The notes under the pieces: generated by a model | The model's database searches: none | Told to the model about the DNA's origin: nothing | The model's input: only the letters and a program-made list of their open reading frames with translations | Shown: in pieces, positions 30,007 to 39,728 of the stretch | Layout of the letters: each line of letters begins with the position of its first letter | Numbering within the stretch: position 1 is the stretch's first letter | Translations under genes and position numbers: made by a program | DNA from: Gammaproteobacteria bacterium | Lineage (GTDB): Bacteria; Pseudomonadota; Gammaproteobacteria; Steroidobacterales; Steroidobacteraceae | NCBI GenBank assembly: GCA_947455595.1 | Contig: CANGOP010000012.1 | Span: 1 to 64,000, forward strand | Direction of reading: 5' to 3' | Length of the DNA stretch: 64,000 nt

Positions 30007-30596
30007 GGCGTCTCCAATCCAAGCCGTTCCGTCAATAAGCGACGAGCGCGATTCAACTGCGCTTTGCTCGTACCCACGGCGATTCCCAAAAATTCTGCGC
30101 ACTCTTCGTGGGAGTATCCGCAGAGCGCGACCAACACAAGGACATGTCGCGCACCGCCCGGAAGCGCAGCAATGGCTGCCTCTAGGTCAAGCGCTGGCGC
30201 CGAGTCGTGAACGGTTCGATCGGGTGTTGTCGGCGAGTCTTTCTCGCTGAGCTCTAGGTGCCGAGCCCGCGGACGATCCCGCTGGAGAACCGTATTGACG
30301 GCAATTCGGTGGAGCCATGTCCCAAAACGACTACGCTCCGCGAAATTCGGAAGCGCTCGCCAAGCCGAGATAAAAGCCTCTTGGGTCGCATCCTCGGCTA
30401 AATCCAAGCGACCCGCACACAGCCGAAAGCAGGTCGCATGAATGCGACCGACATGTTGGCGGTAGAGCTGCTCAAAGGCCCGCCGATCGCCGCGCTGCGC
30501 GCGATGCACCAGTCGAATTTCGTCGAGATCGGCGGGCAGAAAGGTCGTTACCCCCCCTGCCACCTCGCCGACCGACATTCCCATAACGTCACTCAT
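30003..30596 (-). CDS. ECF-type RNA polymerase sigma factor
   Basis: DRRAFEQLYRQHVGRIHATCFRLC...LAEDATQEAFISAWRALPNF; region 4 LALVALCGYSHEECAEFLGIAVGTSKAQLNRARR. Confidence 0.92.
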   Translation of the reverse strand: MSDVMGMSVGEVAGGVTTFLPADLDEIRLVHRAQRGDRRAFEQLYRQHVGRIHATCFRLCAGRLDLAEDATQEAFISAWRALPNFAERSRFGTWLHRIAVNTVLQRDRPRARHLELSEKDSPTTPDRTVHDSAPALDLEAAIAALPGGARHVLVLVALCGYSHEECAEFLGIAVGTSKAQLNRARRLLTERLGLETP

Positions 30597-30633
30597 GGGA
30601 ACTTAGATGCTCCAAACGGAGGAAAGGTTTAAA

Positions 30634-31236
30634 TCAATTTTTTTGATGCGCGCTTGGCGCTTTTCCAGCCACGGGTGGTGCGACAGGCGTCAGATTCAAG
30701 TGAACGATCACGTCTACCCGTCTACCCACCATGCTGTCATCGGCCCACTCGCCCGCTCCCAATGCAAAATCCAAGCGATCCAAGGTCACTCGGGAATCGA
30801 GAGTCGCGCCGGCAGCCGTCTTTTGGAACTGGAAAGGAAAGCTAATGCGCTTGGTGCGGCCCTTAATGGTGAGATCCGCGTCCGCCACCGCCCCCTGCGC
30901 TGTGACGCGGAAATTCACCGTCTTAAAGACAGCCGTTGGATAACGACCCGTATCAAACCAGTCGGGCGTTTGCATCGCCTGATCGCGCTCCAAATTGCGA
31001 CTGTCGATCGATTTGAGCTGCATGGTCACATCAAATGAGGCCTGCGCAAGGTCATGGGCGTCATAGGAGATTTTTGCTTCGAATACTTTGATCGCGCCGG
31101 TGAATTTTTCACCTTGCTGTGTACCCTGAAACTGGAGAGTGCTCGTGGACTGTAGCGAATAGATCGGGGCCGCCTGCCCATTACCCGCGATGAAGACAAG
31201 ACAGAGCCCCATAAAAAAAGAACGTGTCATCATCAT
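30634..31236 (-). CDS. YceI family protein
   Basis: Signal peptide; lipocalin-like YceI pattern (DWFDTGRYPTAVFKTVNFR..., LTIKGRTKRISFPF). Confidence 0.88.
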   Translation of the reverse strand: MMMTRSFFMGLCLVFIAGNGQAAPIYSLQSTSTLQFQGTQQGEKFTGAIKVFEAKISYDAHDLAQASFDVTMQLKSIDSRNLERDQAMQTPDWFDTGRYPTAVFKTVNFRVTAQGAVADADLTIKGRTKRISFPFQFQKTAAGATLDSRVTLDRLDFALGAGEWADDSMVGRRVDVIVHLNLTPVAPPVAGKAPSAHQKN

Positions 31237-31778
31237 TTTCTCCCAGGCAACATACGGGCCAAGGTCCGATCTCGATCAACGAAGTGGTGCTTGAGACTGC
31301 CCAAAACGTGCGCACCGATTACGCACAAAAAAATGGCCGCCCCCGTCTCGTGCCACTCCTTGATCATCCCTTTTACAGCGGGATTAGAGGCCATCAGTGG
31401 CGGCAGATTCACCAGATTAAACCACCGCAATGGGAACCCAGCCGCTGAGTTGTACAGCCATCCGGACAGTGGCAGCCCCAGCATGCAGACATACAACACC
31501 ATCACCGCCACGGCGGCAACGACGCGCTGCCATGCCGGCATCGGCTCCATGGCTGGCCGACGGTCGACCAGCCGCCAGACGATGCGCAGCGACACCAAGC
31601 CGAGCAGCAGGATGCCGACGGACTTATGCAGGGCGTAGATCTTCATTTTGGTCATTCCGAGCGGTAGATCGGTCATGTAGTAGCCGACCACCATCACCGC
31701 CGCCAACAACACAAACATTCCCCAGTGCAAGGTCTTCGCCACAGAGCCCCACGAATTCGGTGTCGCGCGCAACGTCAT
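31233..31778 (-). CDS. Cytochrome b561 family protein
   Basis: WGSVAKTLHWGMFVLLAAVMVVGYYM; LHKSVGILLLGLVSLRIVWR; C-terminal DRDRTLARMLPG. Confidence 0.92.
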   Translation of the reverse strand: MTLRATPNSWGSVAKTLHWGMFVLLAAVMVVGYYMTDLPLGMTKMKIYALHKSVGILLLGLVSLRIVWRLVDRRPAMEPMPAWQRVVAAVAVMVLYVCMLGLPLSGWLYNSAAGFPLRWFNLVNLPPLMASNPAVKGMIKEWHETGAAIFLCVIGAHVLGSLKHHFVDRDRTLARMLPGRK

Positions 31779-31782
31779 CTGA

Positions 31783-32376
31783 TTACCCCTTAGGCGGAAC
31801 GTAAGCTTCGATCTCAATACGCACATCCAGCTCATCGGCAACGGCGGGCACATAGGCGGCCACGCCGAATTCCGAACGCTTCACGACCGTCGTCGCAGTA
31901 AAGCCCACTGCGGGCGTCTTACGCATCGGGTGCTCACCAGCCTTGTTCAGACGCAGATCCAACACGACCGGTTTAGTCACACCATGAATCGTCAGGTTGC
32001 CATAAAGCTTGCCGCGGCCGCTGCCCGTCGACTCGACACGAGTGCTCGCAAAGCGAATCTCTGGATACTTGGCCGCTTCCAGGAAATCAGCGCTCAAAAT
32101 GTGCGTCTGCCATTTGAGGTCGCCTAGATTGAGCGATTCGACCGGCAACCGGGCCTCAATAGACGACCGCGACCAGTCATTTACATCGACATTCAAGGTC
32201 GCATCGGCCAGATGAAACTCACCAACGGAATTCGAGAAGCCGAGGTGATTGACGTAGAAAGTCACCCGGGAGTGCACCGTATCGACGGTATAGGCAACGG
32301 TTTCCGCACGAGAAGGCTGGGACAAACCGGCACCGACCAAGAGGCTGGCCACCGCTAGACCATGACGAAAGGACAT
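31783..32376 (-). CDS. YceI family protein
   Basis: VDTVHSRVTFYVNHLGFSNSVGEF; LTIHGVTKPVVLDL; KRSEFGVAAYVPAVADELDVRIEIEA. Confidence 0.95.
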   Translation of the reverse strand: MSFRHGLAVASLLVGAGLSQPSRAETVAYTVDTVHSRVTFYVNHLGFSNSVGEFHLADATLNVDVNDWSRSSIEARLPVESLNLGDLKWQTHILSADFLEAAKYPEIRFASTRVESTGSGRGKLYGNLTIHGVTKPVVLDLRLNKAGEHPMRKTPAVGFTATTVVKRSEFGVAAYVPAVADELDVRIEIEAYVPPKG

Positions 32377-32543
32377 TTTGAACTCCTAAAACTGAGAGAA
32401 AACAACGTGGTACCCGCCACGTTCTCCACCGCCGACCGCGGGAGCACCAGCCCCCCTCTGTTCGGCGTAACGAAGCATCGTTGTTCTCATGACGATTAAA
32501 TAGCCGCCTGAAAATTAACCTTTCGTTTCTATTTTAGAAACAA

Positions 32544-33470
32544 TCAATCGACCTCAACGACAGTCCATGGGGGCCTCGGCCGTAAGGCGGCCGCCAAATG
32601 ATCCACCAGAGCCCGAATCCGCACGGACCCCTGACGGTCGCGGGGATAGAGCGCGTGGAGCACCTTCCCGACGGGCGGGCTCTGCGGGAGGACCCTGACC
32701 AGATCCCCGCGACGCAAGTGCTCGGCCACAATGAACTCTGGGACCATCAGTAAACCCAATCCGGCGACAGCAGCGTCACGCATCAACTCTGCGTTATTGG
32801 CGACAAACCGACTCTGGACCCGCACAACCTGCTCGCCACCCGCACGAGTTCCCTCGAATCGCCAGACCTGGCCTGCCGGCAAATGCGCATACCCAATGCA
32901 GGCATGGGCTGGGAGATCTTCCAACGATTTGGGGGCACCGGCACGGGCTAAATAGTCTGAGCTTGCACAGACGACCAGTGGCATATCGGCCAAGACTCGC
33001 GCGATGAGCGATGAATCCGGCATTGAGCCGATTCGAATACCTAAATCGTAGCCGCTACCCAATAAGTCGACGATGCGATCGTCCAGATCCAGCGCAACCT
33101 CCAGCTGGGGATGCGCCCGCAAGAACGGCCACATCAGATCACCGAGATACAGCGTCCCAAATGACACGGGCGCCGCGATCCGTATCAGGCCGCTCAACGA
33201 CTGCTGCAGATCGCGGACCTCTCCAGCAGCCTCGTCCAACGACGCTAAAATGATTCGTGCGCGCTCATAGTAGGCGCGTCCCCGATCGGTCAGCGTCACC
33301 GCCCGTGCAGCCCGCAAGAGCAACGTAGCGCCAAGGCTCCGCTCCAGCGCCGCGACACGTTTACTCACCACGGACTTTGCAATCCCGAGTCGTCGCGCGG
33401 CGCCGGAGACGCCTCCTGTCTCAGCGACGGCGATAAAGGCTTCAATGTCCCGAATTTCAGGCGTGCTCAT
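32544..33470 (-). CDS. LysR family transcriptional regulator
   Basis: N-terminal HTH (IEAFIAVAETGGVSGAARRLGIAKSVVSKRVAALERSLGATLLLR). Confidence 0.95.
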   Translation of the reverse strand: MSTPEIRDIEAFIAVAETGGVSGAARRLGIAKSVVSKRVAALERSLGATLLLRAARAVTLTDRGRAYYERARIILASLDEAAGEVRDLQQSLSGLIRIAAPVSFGTLYLGDLMWPFLRAHPQLEVALDLDDRIVDLLGSGYDLGIRIGSMPDSSLIARVLADMPLVVCASSDYLARAGAPKSLEDLPAHACIGYAHLPAGQVWRFEGTRAGGEQVVRVQSRFVANNAELMRDAAVAGLGLLMVPEFIVAEHLRRGDLVRVLPQSPPVGKVLHALYPRDRQGSVRIRALVDHLAAALRPRPPWTVVEVD

Positions 33471-34102
33471 GCGGACTGAACCGGCGGCGACGACACCAAA
33501 ATCTCGGCAAGCGCATGCCTGACCGCGAGCGCAAGGCGTTCCGCGCGGCGTGAGCGTCGCAAGGGGTGAGTGATCTCCAACTGCACGCCAGCTCCCTGGG
33601 CTCCCCGGTTACAGACGTTTTCTGGATGTCGCCCCGGAAACGGATGATCGCCTGTCTCCGCCTGAATACCATGAACCCGCAAGCATCGATGGATGTGGTC
33701 GGCCAACTCTTGATCACGGCCACCGATATAGACCAGTTCGTGATGACCGCGACAGCCGTGCACCGCGACGACGCGCTCAGCCTCTTGCAGAAGACTCAGG
33801 CAGCGAGGCTCATCAAAGCGATGACTGGTGAGGTGCAGCGTATGGTAATTGTGCGAGACACGCCGCCCCTCCAGCAGATACAGATGATGATCCTGCGCGG
33901 CGATCGCCTGCGCAATTTCTGAAGTACCGTCTTCTATGCGACCGCCATGCGGCGCCAAAATGGCCGCGCGCGCACCCGGGCGACGGTGCACCGCGACCGA
34001 ATAATGCTCTCCCTCTCGCTGCGCGGCAGCGAGATCCGCATAACTGCGGTAATGGTGAGCGTCGGGCAAGGCCGACAAATGCATCAGCAACTTCAAGCGC
34101 AC
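33467..34102 (-). CDS. Poly-gamma-glutamate hydrolase family protein (DUF867-type)
   Basis: YRSYADLAAAQREGEHYSV...AILAPHGGRIEDGTSEIAQAIA...LYLLEG...LHLTSHRFDEP. Confidence 0.82.
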   Translation of the reverse strand: MRLKLLMHLSALPDAHHYRSYADLAAAQREGEHYSVAVHRRPGARAAILAPHGGRIEDGTSEIAQAIAAQDHHLYLLEGRRVSHNYHTLHLTSHRFDEPRCLSLLQEAERVVAVHGCRGHHELVYIGGRDQELADHIHRCLRVHGIQAETGDHPFPGRHPENVCNRGAQGAGVQLEITHPLRRSRRAERLALAVRHALAEILVSSPPVQSA

Positions 34103-34161
34103 ACTCCTGAGAGAATGACGCTAACTAACACGCCCGGGGGCTTCAGCGCTACGCTAGCCAT

Positions 34162-34641
34162 ATGGACATAACCCCAACACGGCGTCGATTGCTGATCGTT
34201 TACGGTGGACGCCCAGGCGGCCGAACCGAGCAACTGCGGCGCGCCGCTGAGGCCGGTGTGCGCAGCGTCGGCAGCGGAATTGAACTGGTCAGCCGCCACG
34301 CGTTGGCGTGTGGGCCCGACGAGTTGCTCACGGCCGATGGGATCTTGCTCGGCACACCCGAGCACTTCGGCTATATGTCAGGAGCCCTGAAGGACTTCTT
34401 TGATCGTACGTTTTATCCGGCAGAAGGCCGGATGCAAGGCCGTCCCTACGCCCTGTTCGTCAGCGCAGGCACCGACGGTACCGGCACCGTCCGCAGCGTC
34501 GAGCGCATCACGACGGGGTACGGATGGACCGCGATCGCGCCACCGCTACTCGTTGTCGGCGCCGTTACGACGACCGCACTTCAACAAGCAGAAGAATTGG
34601 GCGCCACCCTAGGAGCGGGGCTCGAAGCAGGCATCTTCTGA
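34162..34641 (+). CDS. Flavodoxin-like / NAD(P)H-dependent oxidoreductase family protein
   Basis: LLIVYGGRPGGRTEQLRRAAEAG; GILLGTPEHFGYMSGALKDFFDRTFYP. Confidence 0.82.
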   Translation: MDITPTRRRLLIVYGGRPGGRTEQLRRAAEAGVRSVGSGIELVSRHALACGPDELLTADGILLGTPEHFGYMSGALKDFFDRTFYPAEGRMQGRPYALFVSAGTDGTGTVRSVERITTGYGWTAIAPPLLVVGAVTTTALQQAEELGATLGAGLEAGIF

Positions 34642-34669
34642 CCAGAGCAGAAGCCATCCGATGGGATGG

Positions 34670-34743
34670 TGGAGCGGGCGATGGGAATCGAACCCACGTT
34701 AGTAGCTTGGGAAGCTACAGTTCTACCATTGAACTACGCCCGC
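34670..34743 (-). tRNA. tRNA-Gly (CCC)
   Basis: Reverse complement GCGGGCGTAGTTCAATGGTAGAACTGTAGCTTCCCAAGCTACTAACGTGGGTTCGATTCCCATCGCCCGCTCCA; anticodon CCC; CCA encoded. Confidence 0.96.
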
Positions 34744-34866
34744 GCGGGGGGTGGATTCTATGCCCCACCCTGACACCCGGGCAACCCCGCGGTGCAAGGC
34801 CGAGCAGCCGAGACGGGCTCACCCCATAATGTGGGCTTCGTTACCGGACCGCTTGGAGTTGAGTTC

Positions 34867-36873
34867 ATGACACGCACACTTTGGCCAATGGCCACGCTTT
34901 TCAGCGCCCTGTTACTCAGCGCTACGACCAATGCGGCACCCCGGAGCTTACAACCCGACGACATCTATGCGCTGAGAGCCGTGTCCTCCCCCGCGGTGTC
35001 GCCCGACGGCCAGTGGGTGGCCTACGTCGTCACGCTGAACGACCGTACTGCCGATGAGCGCCGCTTCGAATTACGGATGGTCGACGCGCAGGGCCACGAA
35101 GCGATCACGCTTGCGGCCCCCTCAGCGTCCCTGCGGACGCCCCGTTTTAGCCCCGATGGACGATACCTCGCCTACATCGCTACCCCGACGGGTAGCCACC
35201 ACAGCCAGATCATGCTGCTCGATCGACGGGGCGGTGAACCGGTCGCCCTGACGCACGTCAGCGGAGATCTGGGTGAGTACGCCTGGTCGCCGGATGGACA
35301 GCAGATTGTGGCGACCTTGGAGGCGGACGATGCGTCGGCGGACGAGCCCCCCGCCAGACCAAAACCGATCGTGATTCGCGACTGGCACTTTAAACAAGAC
35401 GTTCAAGGGTATCTAGCGACTGGCCATGACCGCCACTTGATCACCGTTAAAGTCTCAGAGGGTTCCGTCACAGCGCTGACTCTGGACCCCGCTGGACAGG
35501 AGGACCATCCCGTCTGGTCACCCGATGGTCGCTGGATCGCCTTTACACGAACGCACGAAAAAGGCGGCGATCCTGATGGCTCGAATGACATCGCGATACT
35601 GCCTGCAGCCGGAGGGCCCGTTCGGGTGCTCACGCGCGCCTATGTCAGCAATCAGCAGGGATTGGAATTCACGCCGGACAGCCGCCTCCTGAGTTATCGC
35701 GTCGGTTTTGAGCCGCGCTATTACGCCTACCAACAAGATCAATTGGCGGTCATTCCGGTGATTGGCGGAACCTCGCATGTCGTCACGGCAGGATTAGACC
35801 GCGCCGTGATGAGCGCTGTGCTTTTAGAGGACAGTCAATCCGCGGTGATCGCCATCGAGGACGACGGCAGTCTATACCCGGCCCGGGTCAACCTGAGCAC
35901 GGGCGAGACGCAACGACTCGTGACTGGCAAACGCTCCATGCCTCAATTAGCCCGCGGGGGTTCGCTGGTGGTAGCCATCGGCAGCGACGACGTCACGCCG
36001 AGCGAAGTCTATGCTCTGGAGGCCAATGGCCCACGTCGCCTCACTCATGAGACAGATGCATTCATGGCGACGATTTCGCTCGGTGCTGTCGAGGATTTGG
36101 TGTTCAAAAGTCGTGACGGCACCGAGATCCATGGCCTCGTGACGCGCCCACCCGGTTACACCCCCGGCAAGCGCTACCCAACCGTACTCTGGATTCACGG
36201 CGGACCCAACGGCCAAGACGAACATTCTCAAGACTACGAGGCGTACCAGTTCCGTCGCCAGTTCATGGCCGCCGCCGGCTATGTGGTCGTTGGCATCAAT
36301 TACCGCGGCAGCAGCGGTCGCGGATTTGATTATGCCCGCGCGATTTATGCTGATTGGGGGCACAAAGAGGTGGAAGATCTCTTGGCCGGGATGGATGCCG
36401 TGGTCGCCAGCGGCCTGGCCGACCCGGAGCGCCTGATGATTGGCGGCTGGAGTTACGGCGGCATCCTGACCGATTACACCATCGTTCGCGACCAGCGATT
36501 TAAAGCCGCCACCAGTGGCGCCGGCAGCGGAAATCAGTTCCTGATGTACGGCATTGACCAATATGTGATGCAGTACGAACGCGAACTTGGCATGCCGTGG
36601 CGAGACACCGCAACGTGGATGAAGGTGTCATATCCCTTCTTTCATGCGGATCGGATTCATACGCCCACGCTCTTTATGGGCGGCGACCGAGACTTTAACG
36701 TGCCCGTTTCAGGCGGCGAGCAGATGTATCAAGCGCTGCGCAGCCTCGGGGTACCCACCGAACTGGTGGTATATCCCGACCAGTTTCACGACGTCACGCG
36801 CCCAAGCTTTGTAAAAGATCGAATGGAACGCGTACAGGCATGGTTTGAAAAATTCGCCCATCCGCGCCAATGA
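34867..36873 (+). CDS. S9 family peptidase (prolyl oligopeptidase/acylaminoacyl peptidase-like), exported
   Basis: WD40-like repeats (FSPDGRYLAYI, WSPDGRWIAFT); GGWSYGG nucleophile; signal peptide from ATG 34867. Confidence 0.93.
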   Translation: MTRTLWPMATLFSALLLSATTNAAPRSLQPDDIYALRAVSSPAVSPDGQWVAYVVTLNDRTADERRFELRMVDAQGHEAITLAAPSASLRTPRFSPDGRYLAYIATPTGSHHSQIMLLDRRGGEPVALTHVSGDLGEYAWSPDGQQIVATLEADDASADEPPARPKPIVIRDWHFKQDVQGYLATGHDRHLITVKVSEGSVTALTLDPAGQEDHPVWSPDGRWIAFTRTHEKGGDPDGSNDIAILPAAGGPVRVLTRAYVSNQQGLEFTPDSRLLSYRVGFEPRYYAYQQDQLAVIPVIGGTSHVVTAGLDRAVMSAVLLEDSQSAVIAIEDDGSLYPARVNLSTGETQRLVTGKRSMPQLARGGSLVVAIGSDDVTPSEVYALEANGPRRLTHETDAFMATISLGAVEDLVFKSRDGTEIHGLVTRPPGYTPGKRYPTVLWIHGGPNGQDEHSQDYEAYQFRRQFMAAAGYVVVGINYRGSSGRGFDYARAIYADWGHKEVEDLLAGMDAVVASGLADPERLMIGGWSYGGILTDYTIVRDQRFKAATSGAGSGNQFLMYGIDQYVMQYERELGMPWRDTATWMKVSYPFFHADRIHTPTLFMGGDRDFNVPVSGGEQMYQALRSLGVPTELVVYPDQFHDVTRPSFVKDRMERVQAWFEKFAHPRQ

Positions 36874-36884
36874 CCGCCTAAACG

Positions 36885-36914
36885 AAACGGGCCACGGAGG
36901 ATCGTGGCCCGTTT
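36885..36914. terminator. Perfect 12-bp hairpin downstream of S9 peptidase
   Basis: aaacgggccacg-gaggat-cgtggcccgttt. Confidence 0.78.
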
Positions 36915-37052
36915 CCCCACGCAGACGCGTTAACCGCTATGCGGTTTATTCAGGCTAAACGCGCTCAGCGGGTAGCCGCAGAGCAATGCCTTTGCGGCGA
37001 TCCTGACAGGTCTTACGGTGCGGTTGAGCGAATGTGCACGTCTGAAGGACCG

Positions 37053-38372
37053 TCAATGTCGGCGGATAGACCATAGATAGATGGGCACTGCCGTCGCGAT
37101 CAGGCCCAGAGCTGCAAGTGCGGAATGAACATCGTCCATGACGGTGGCCCCGAGGAAAGCGAGTGAACCGATCAAGACCAGAGCCGTTGAGACGGGATAC
37201 CCAACGACCCGAAATGGGCGGGTGGTCTGCGGCTCGCGTCGTCGCAACGTGAAGACGGCAACATAGGCTGATACGTAATTGAGCACGAACAGCACCGCAG
37301 CCACTGCGATCAGAAATTTCAAAGATCCCGACAGGATCATGATCGCTGCGGCGATCGCCGTCGCCAACAACGCGATATGTGGTGTTCCACCTTCTCGAAC
37401 CTGCGTCACCTGAGACGGCACGAGCCCATCACGTCCCAATGCGAAGAGAATTCGCGGTGTTCCAAGAAAAATGGCATTTACCAGTGACAGCACTGTCAGC
37501 AGCGAGACGACCGTCACAAAGGTGGCCCCACCGTTTGGAAGAATCATTTGCGCCACATCGGCAGCCGGCAGCGTCGAGCTCGCTAATACGGGAACCGACA
37601 ATGCGTGTACGAAGCCGGCATTGATCAGAACGTACAAGACGGTAATGAGCGCTGCGCAAGCAATCATGGCGCGTGGCACGTTACGGGCAGGATCAACGGT
37701 TTCTTCGGCCATATAGATAGCGGCATACCAGCCGTCATACGTCACGATCACGTTTCGTAACGCCACCGCAGCAGCCCCTAACGTGAACGCAACGGGCACT
37801 GAGGGCCCAGCGGAGGCCACGCTGCTAACAGCTACCGGCGTTGCCATGAATCCCGCGATGGCGAGCGCCACCAACATCAGCCCAACGAGTGCACTGATGC
37901 CATTCTGTAAGCGACTCCCCACTCGCAAGCCCAGCCAATGAATGGCGGTGAAGAGCAGTACGATGGACAAGGCCACGGCCTGTTCGTGCCCGATGAAGAT
38001 CGGCTTGAATTTGCCTAAAAAGTCAGCCGCCGTATAGGCGGTGTACGCCACGGTGATACAGTTTAGGAGCCAGTCATTCCATCCAATCACAAATCCTGCG
38101 GCAGGTCCGAACGCGCGGCGCGAATAGACGTAGAACCCCCCCGCGGTTGGCATCATCGCCGCTAATTCAGCGACGGAAACGGCGCCCAGAAGCGCATATC
38201 CGCCACCGAGAATCCACGCGATTAGGGTGGCGTGGGCATCGCCGAGTGCGCCGACCACTTCGCCGGGTAATCGCAAAATGCCGACGCCAATAGTGTTGCC
38301 GAAGGCGAGGGCGATACTGAACCCGAATCCCAGAATGCGGGTCAACGCACCCGCTGCATGACCTTTCGACAT
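37053..38372 (-). CDS. APC family amino-acid permease
   Basis: FGFSIALAFGNTIGVGILRLPGEV; multiple TMs; VTYDGWYAAIYMAEETVDPARNVPRAM. Confidence 0.9.
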   Translation of the reverse strand: MSKGHAAGALTRILGFGFSIALAFGNTIGVGILRLPGEVVGALGDAHATLIAWILGGGYALLGAVSVAELAAMMPTAGGFYVYSRRAFGPAAGFVIGWNDWLLNCITVAYTAYTAADFLGKFKPIFIGHEQAVALSIVLLFTAIHWLGLRVGSRLQNGISALVGLMLVALAIAGFMATPVAVSSVASAGPSVPVAFTLGAAAVALRNVIVTYDGWYAAIYMAEETVDPARNVPRAMIACAALITVLYVLINAGFVHALSVPVLASSTLPAADVAQMILPNGGATFVTVVSLLTVLSLVNAIFLGTPRILFALGRDGLVPSQVTQVREGGTPHIALLATAIAAAIMILSGSLKFLIAVAAVLFVLNYVSAYVAVFTLRRREPQTTRPFRVVGYPVSTALVLIGSLAFLGATVMDDVHSALAALGLIATAVPIYLWSIRRH

Positions 38373-38468
38373 GGCGCCCCCTTCGTACCCCAGTAGAGCA
38401 TACGCCTGCGGAGCATGGCTGTCGTGACCCGAGTCTTGGTAGTCTCGGCGGACTTCAAGGATCACCGC

Positions 38469-39728
38469 ATGCGACGCCAATCCAGATTCGGCCTGTGTTT
38501 TATCACTCTGGTGCTGTGGATCAGTCCGGTCTGCGCTGCGGAGCCCGAATTGCGAGATGGGAATTCGTTAGTTCGGGAGATCTTTTCCTTATTAGATGCA
38601 CGCCTCGCACTCATGCCAGACGTGGCGGCTGCGAAGTGGCTTGCAGGGCAACCCGTCTCCGATCCGGTGCGCGAGGCCGCCGTCATCAAAGCCGCTGGCG
38701 AGGCTGCTGCGCACCGCGGACTGGCAGATGCGCCCGTTGAAGCGTTGTTTAAACAGCAAATTGCCCTTGCACGCGAATCTCAAGCCAATTGGATGGAACG
38801 ATGGCGGGTAGAGGGCTCGGCCCCCACCGCTGCGCGTTCGTTGCGGGATGACCTACGCCCAGCGATCGATCGACTGACCCAAGCCTTACTGCGCTCGCTC
38901 GCACTGGCAGCACCGTACGTCACGACGAGCGATCTGAAAGAACTGTCTGGATCGCTTCCGACAGAGCGGTGGAGCGCCCGTGATCGCGAGGTCGCGGCAG
39001 AGATCATCCGCTCTATATACCTAGATGCGCCGCGTACTCCGAGCCGGGCGAGTGCCTCCGGCGTCCTGCGAATCGGCGTTCCAGGGGACTACGCGCCGTT
39101 TGCAACGAGCAGTCGCGGGCGGTTAGCGGGTGCGGACGTTGAGCTAACTCAACAGATAGCCAGAACATTGGGCCTTGAACCCGTCTACATCCGTAGTTCG
39201 TGGGCCAAGCTGTTGGATGATCTCGATGCCGACCGATTCGACCTCGCTGCAGGGGGGATTTCCGTGACCGCAGCTCGGCGGGCTCGGGCGTCGTTTTCAA
39301 GACCTTTGGTGCAGGGTGGTAAAACCGCGATTGGACGGTGCGCCGATCGTGATCGATTCAGCTCAATCGATCGTATCGATCAACCCGATGTCCGAGTCAT
39401 AGAGAATCCCGGAGGAACCAACGAACTCTTCGCACGTCGGATCCTGTCGCGCGCCCAACTGACCATCCATCCCGAGAATCTCACGATTTTTCGCGAGCTG
39501 GTCGAAGGTCGGGCCGATGTCATGTATACCGACGATCTTGAGATCGCACATGTCGCACGCGTCGAACCCAGTCTCTGTCGACTCCTTGACACCGTATTCG
39601 ATCCGGCCGACAAAGCGCTGCTGCTGCCCATGGGGGACGACTGGGCACGATTCATCGGCCCGGCGCTCGACGCCGAATTGGACTCCGGAGCGTACCAACG
39701 CGCTCTTGATCAGGCGATCACCCATTAG
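38469..39728 (+). CDS. Predicted exported gamma-class AroQ chorismate mutase fused to PheC-like cyclohexadienyl/prephenate dehydratase
   Basis: Signal peptide LCFITLVLWISPVCAAEP; *AroQ-like LLDARLALMPDVAAAKWLAGQPVSDPVREAAVI...VEALFKQQIALARESQANW; then SBP_bac_3/PheC-like GVLRIGVPGDYAPFATSS...GRLAGADVELTQQIARTLG...GGTNELFARR. Confidence 0.85.
   Translation: MRRQSRFGLCFITLVLWISPVCAAEPELRDGNSLVREIFSLLDARLALMPDVAAAKWLAGQPVSDPVREAAVIKAAGEAAAHRGLADAPVEALFKQQIALARESQANWMERWRVEGSAPTAARSLRDDLRPAIDRLTQALLRSLALAAPYVTTSDLKELSGSLPTERWSARDREVAAEIIRSIYLDAPRTPSRASASGVLRIGVPGDYAPFATSSRGRLAGADVELTQQIARTLGLEPVYIRSSWAKLLDDLDADRFDLAAGGISVTAARRARASFSRPLVQGGKTAIGRCADRDRFSSIDRIDQPDVRVIENPGGTNELFARRILSRAQLTIHPENLTIFRELVEGRADVMYTDDLEIAHVARVEPSLCRLLDTVFDPADKALLLPMGDDWARFIGPALDAELDSGAYQRALDQAITH

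Noticed and set aside
33467-34102. Prophage remnant suggested by DUF867-type 'phage-related' family
   Set aside because: No other phage structural, lysis or integrase genes nearby; flanked by ordinary metabolic and regulatory genes.
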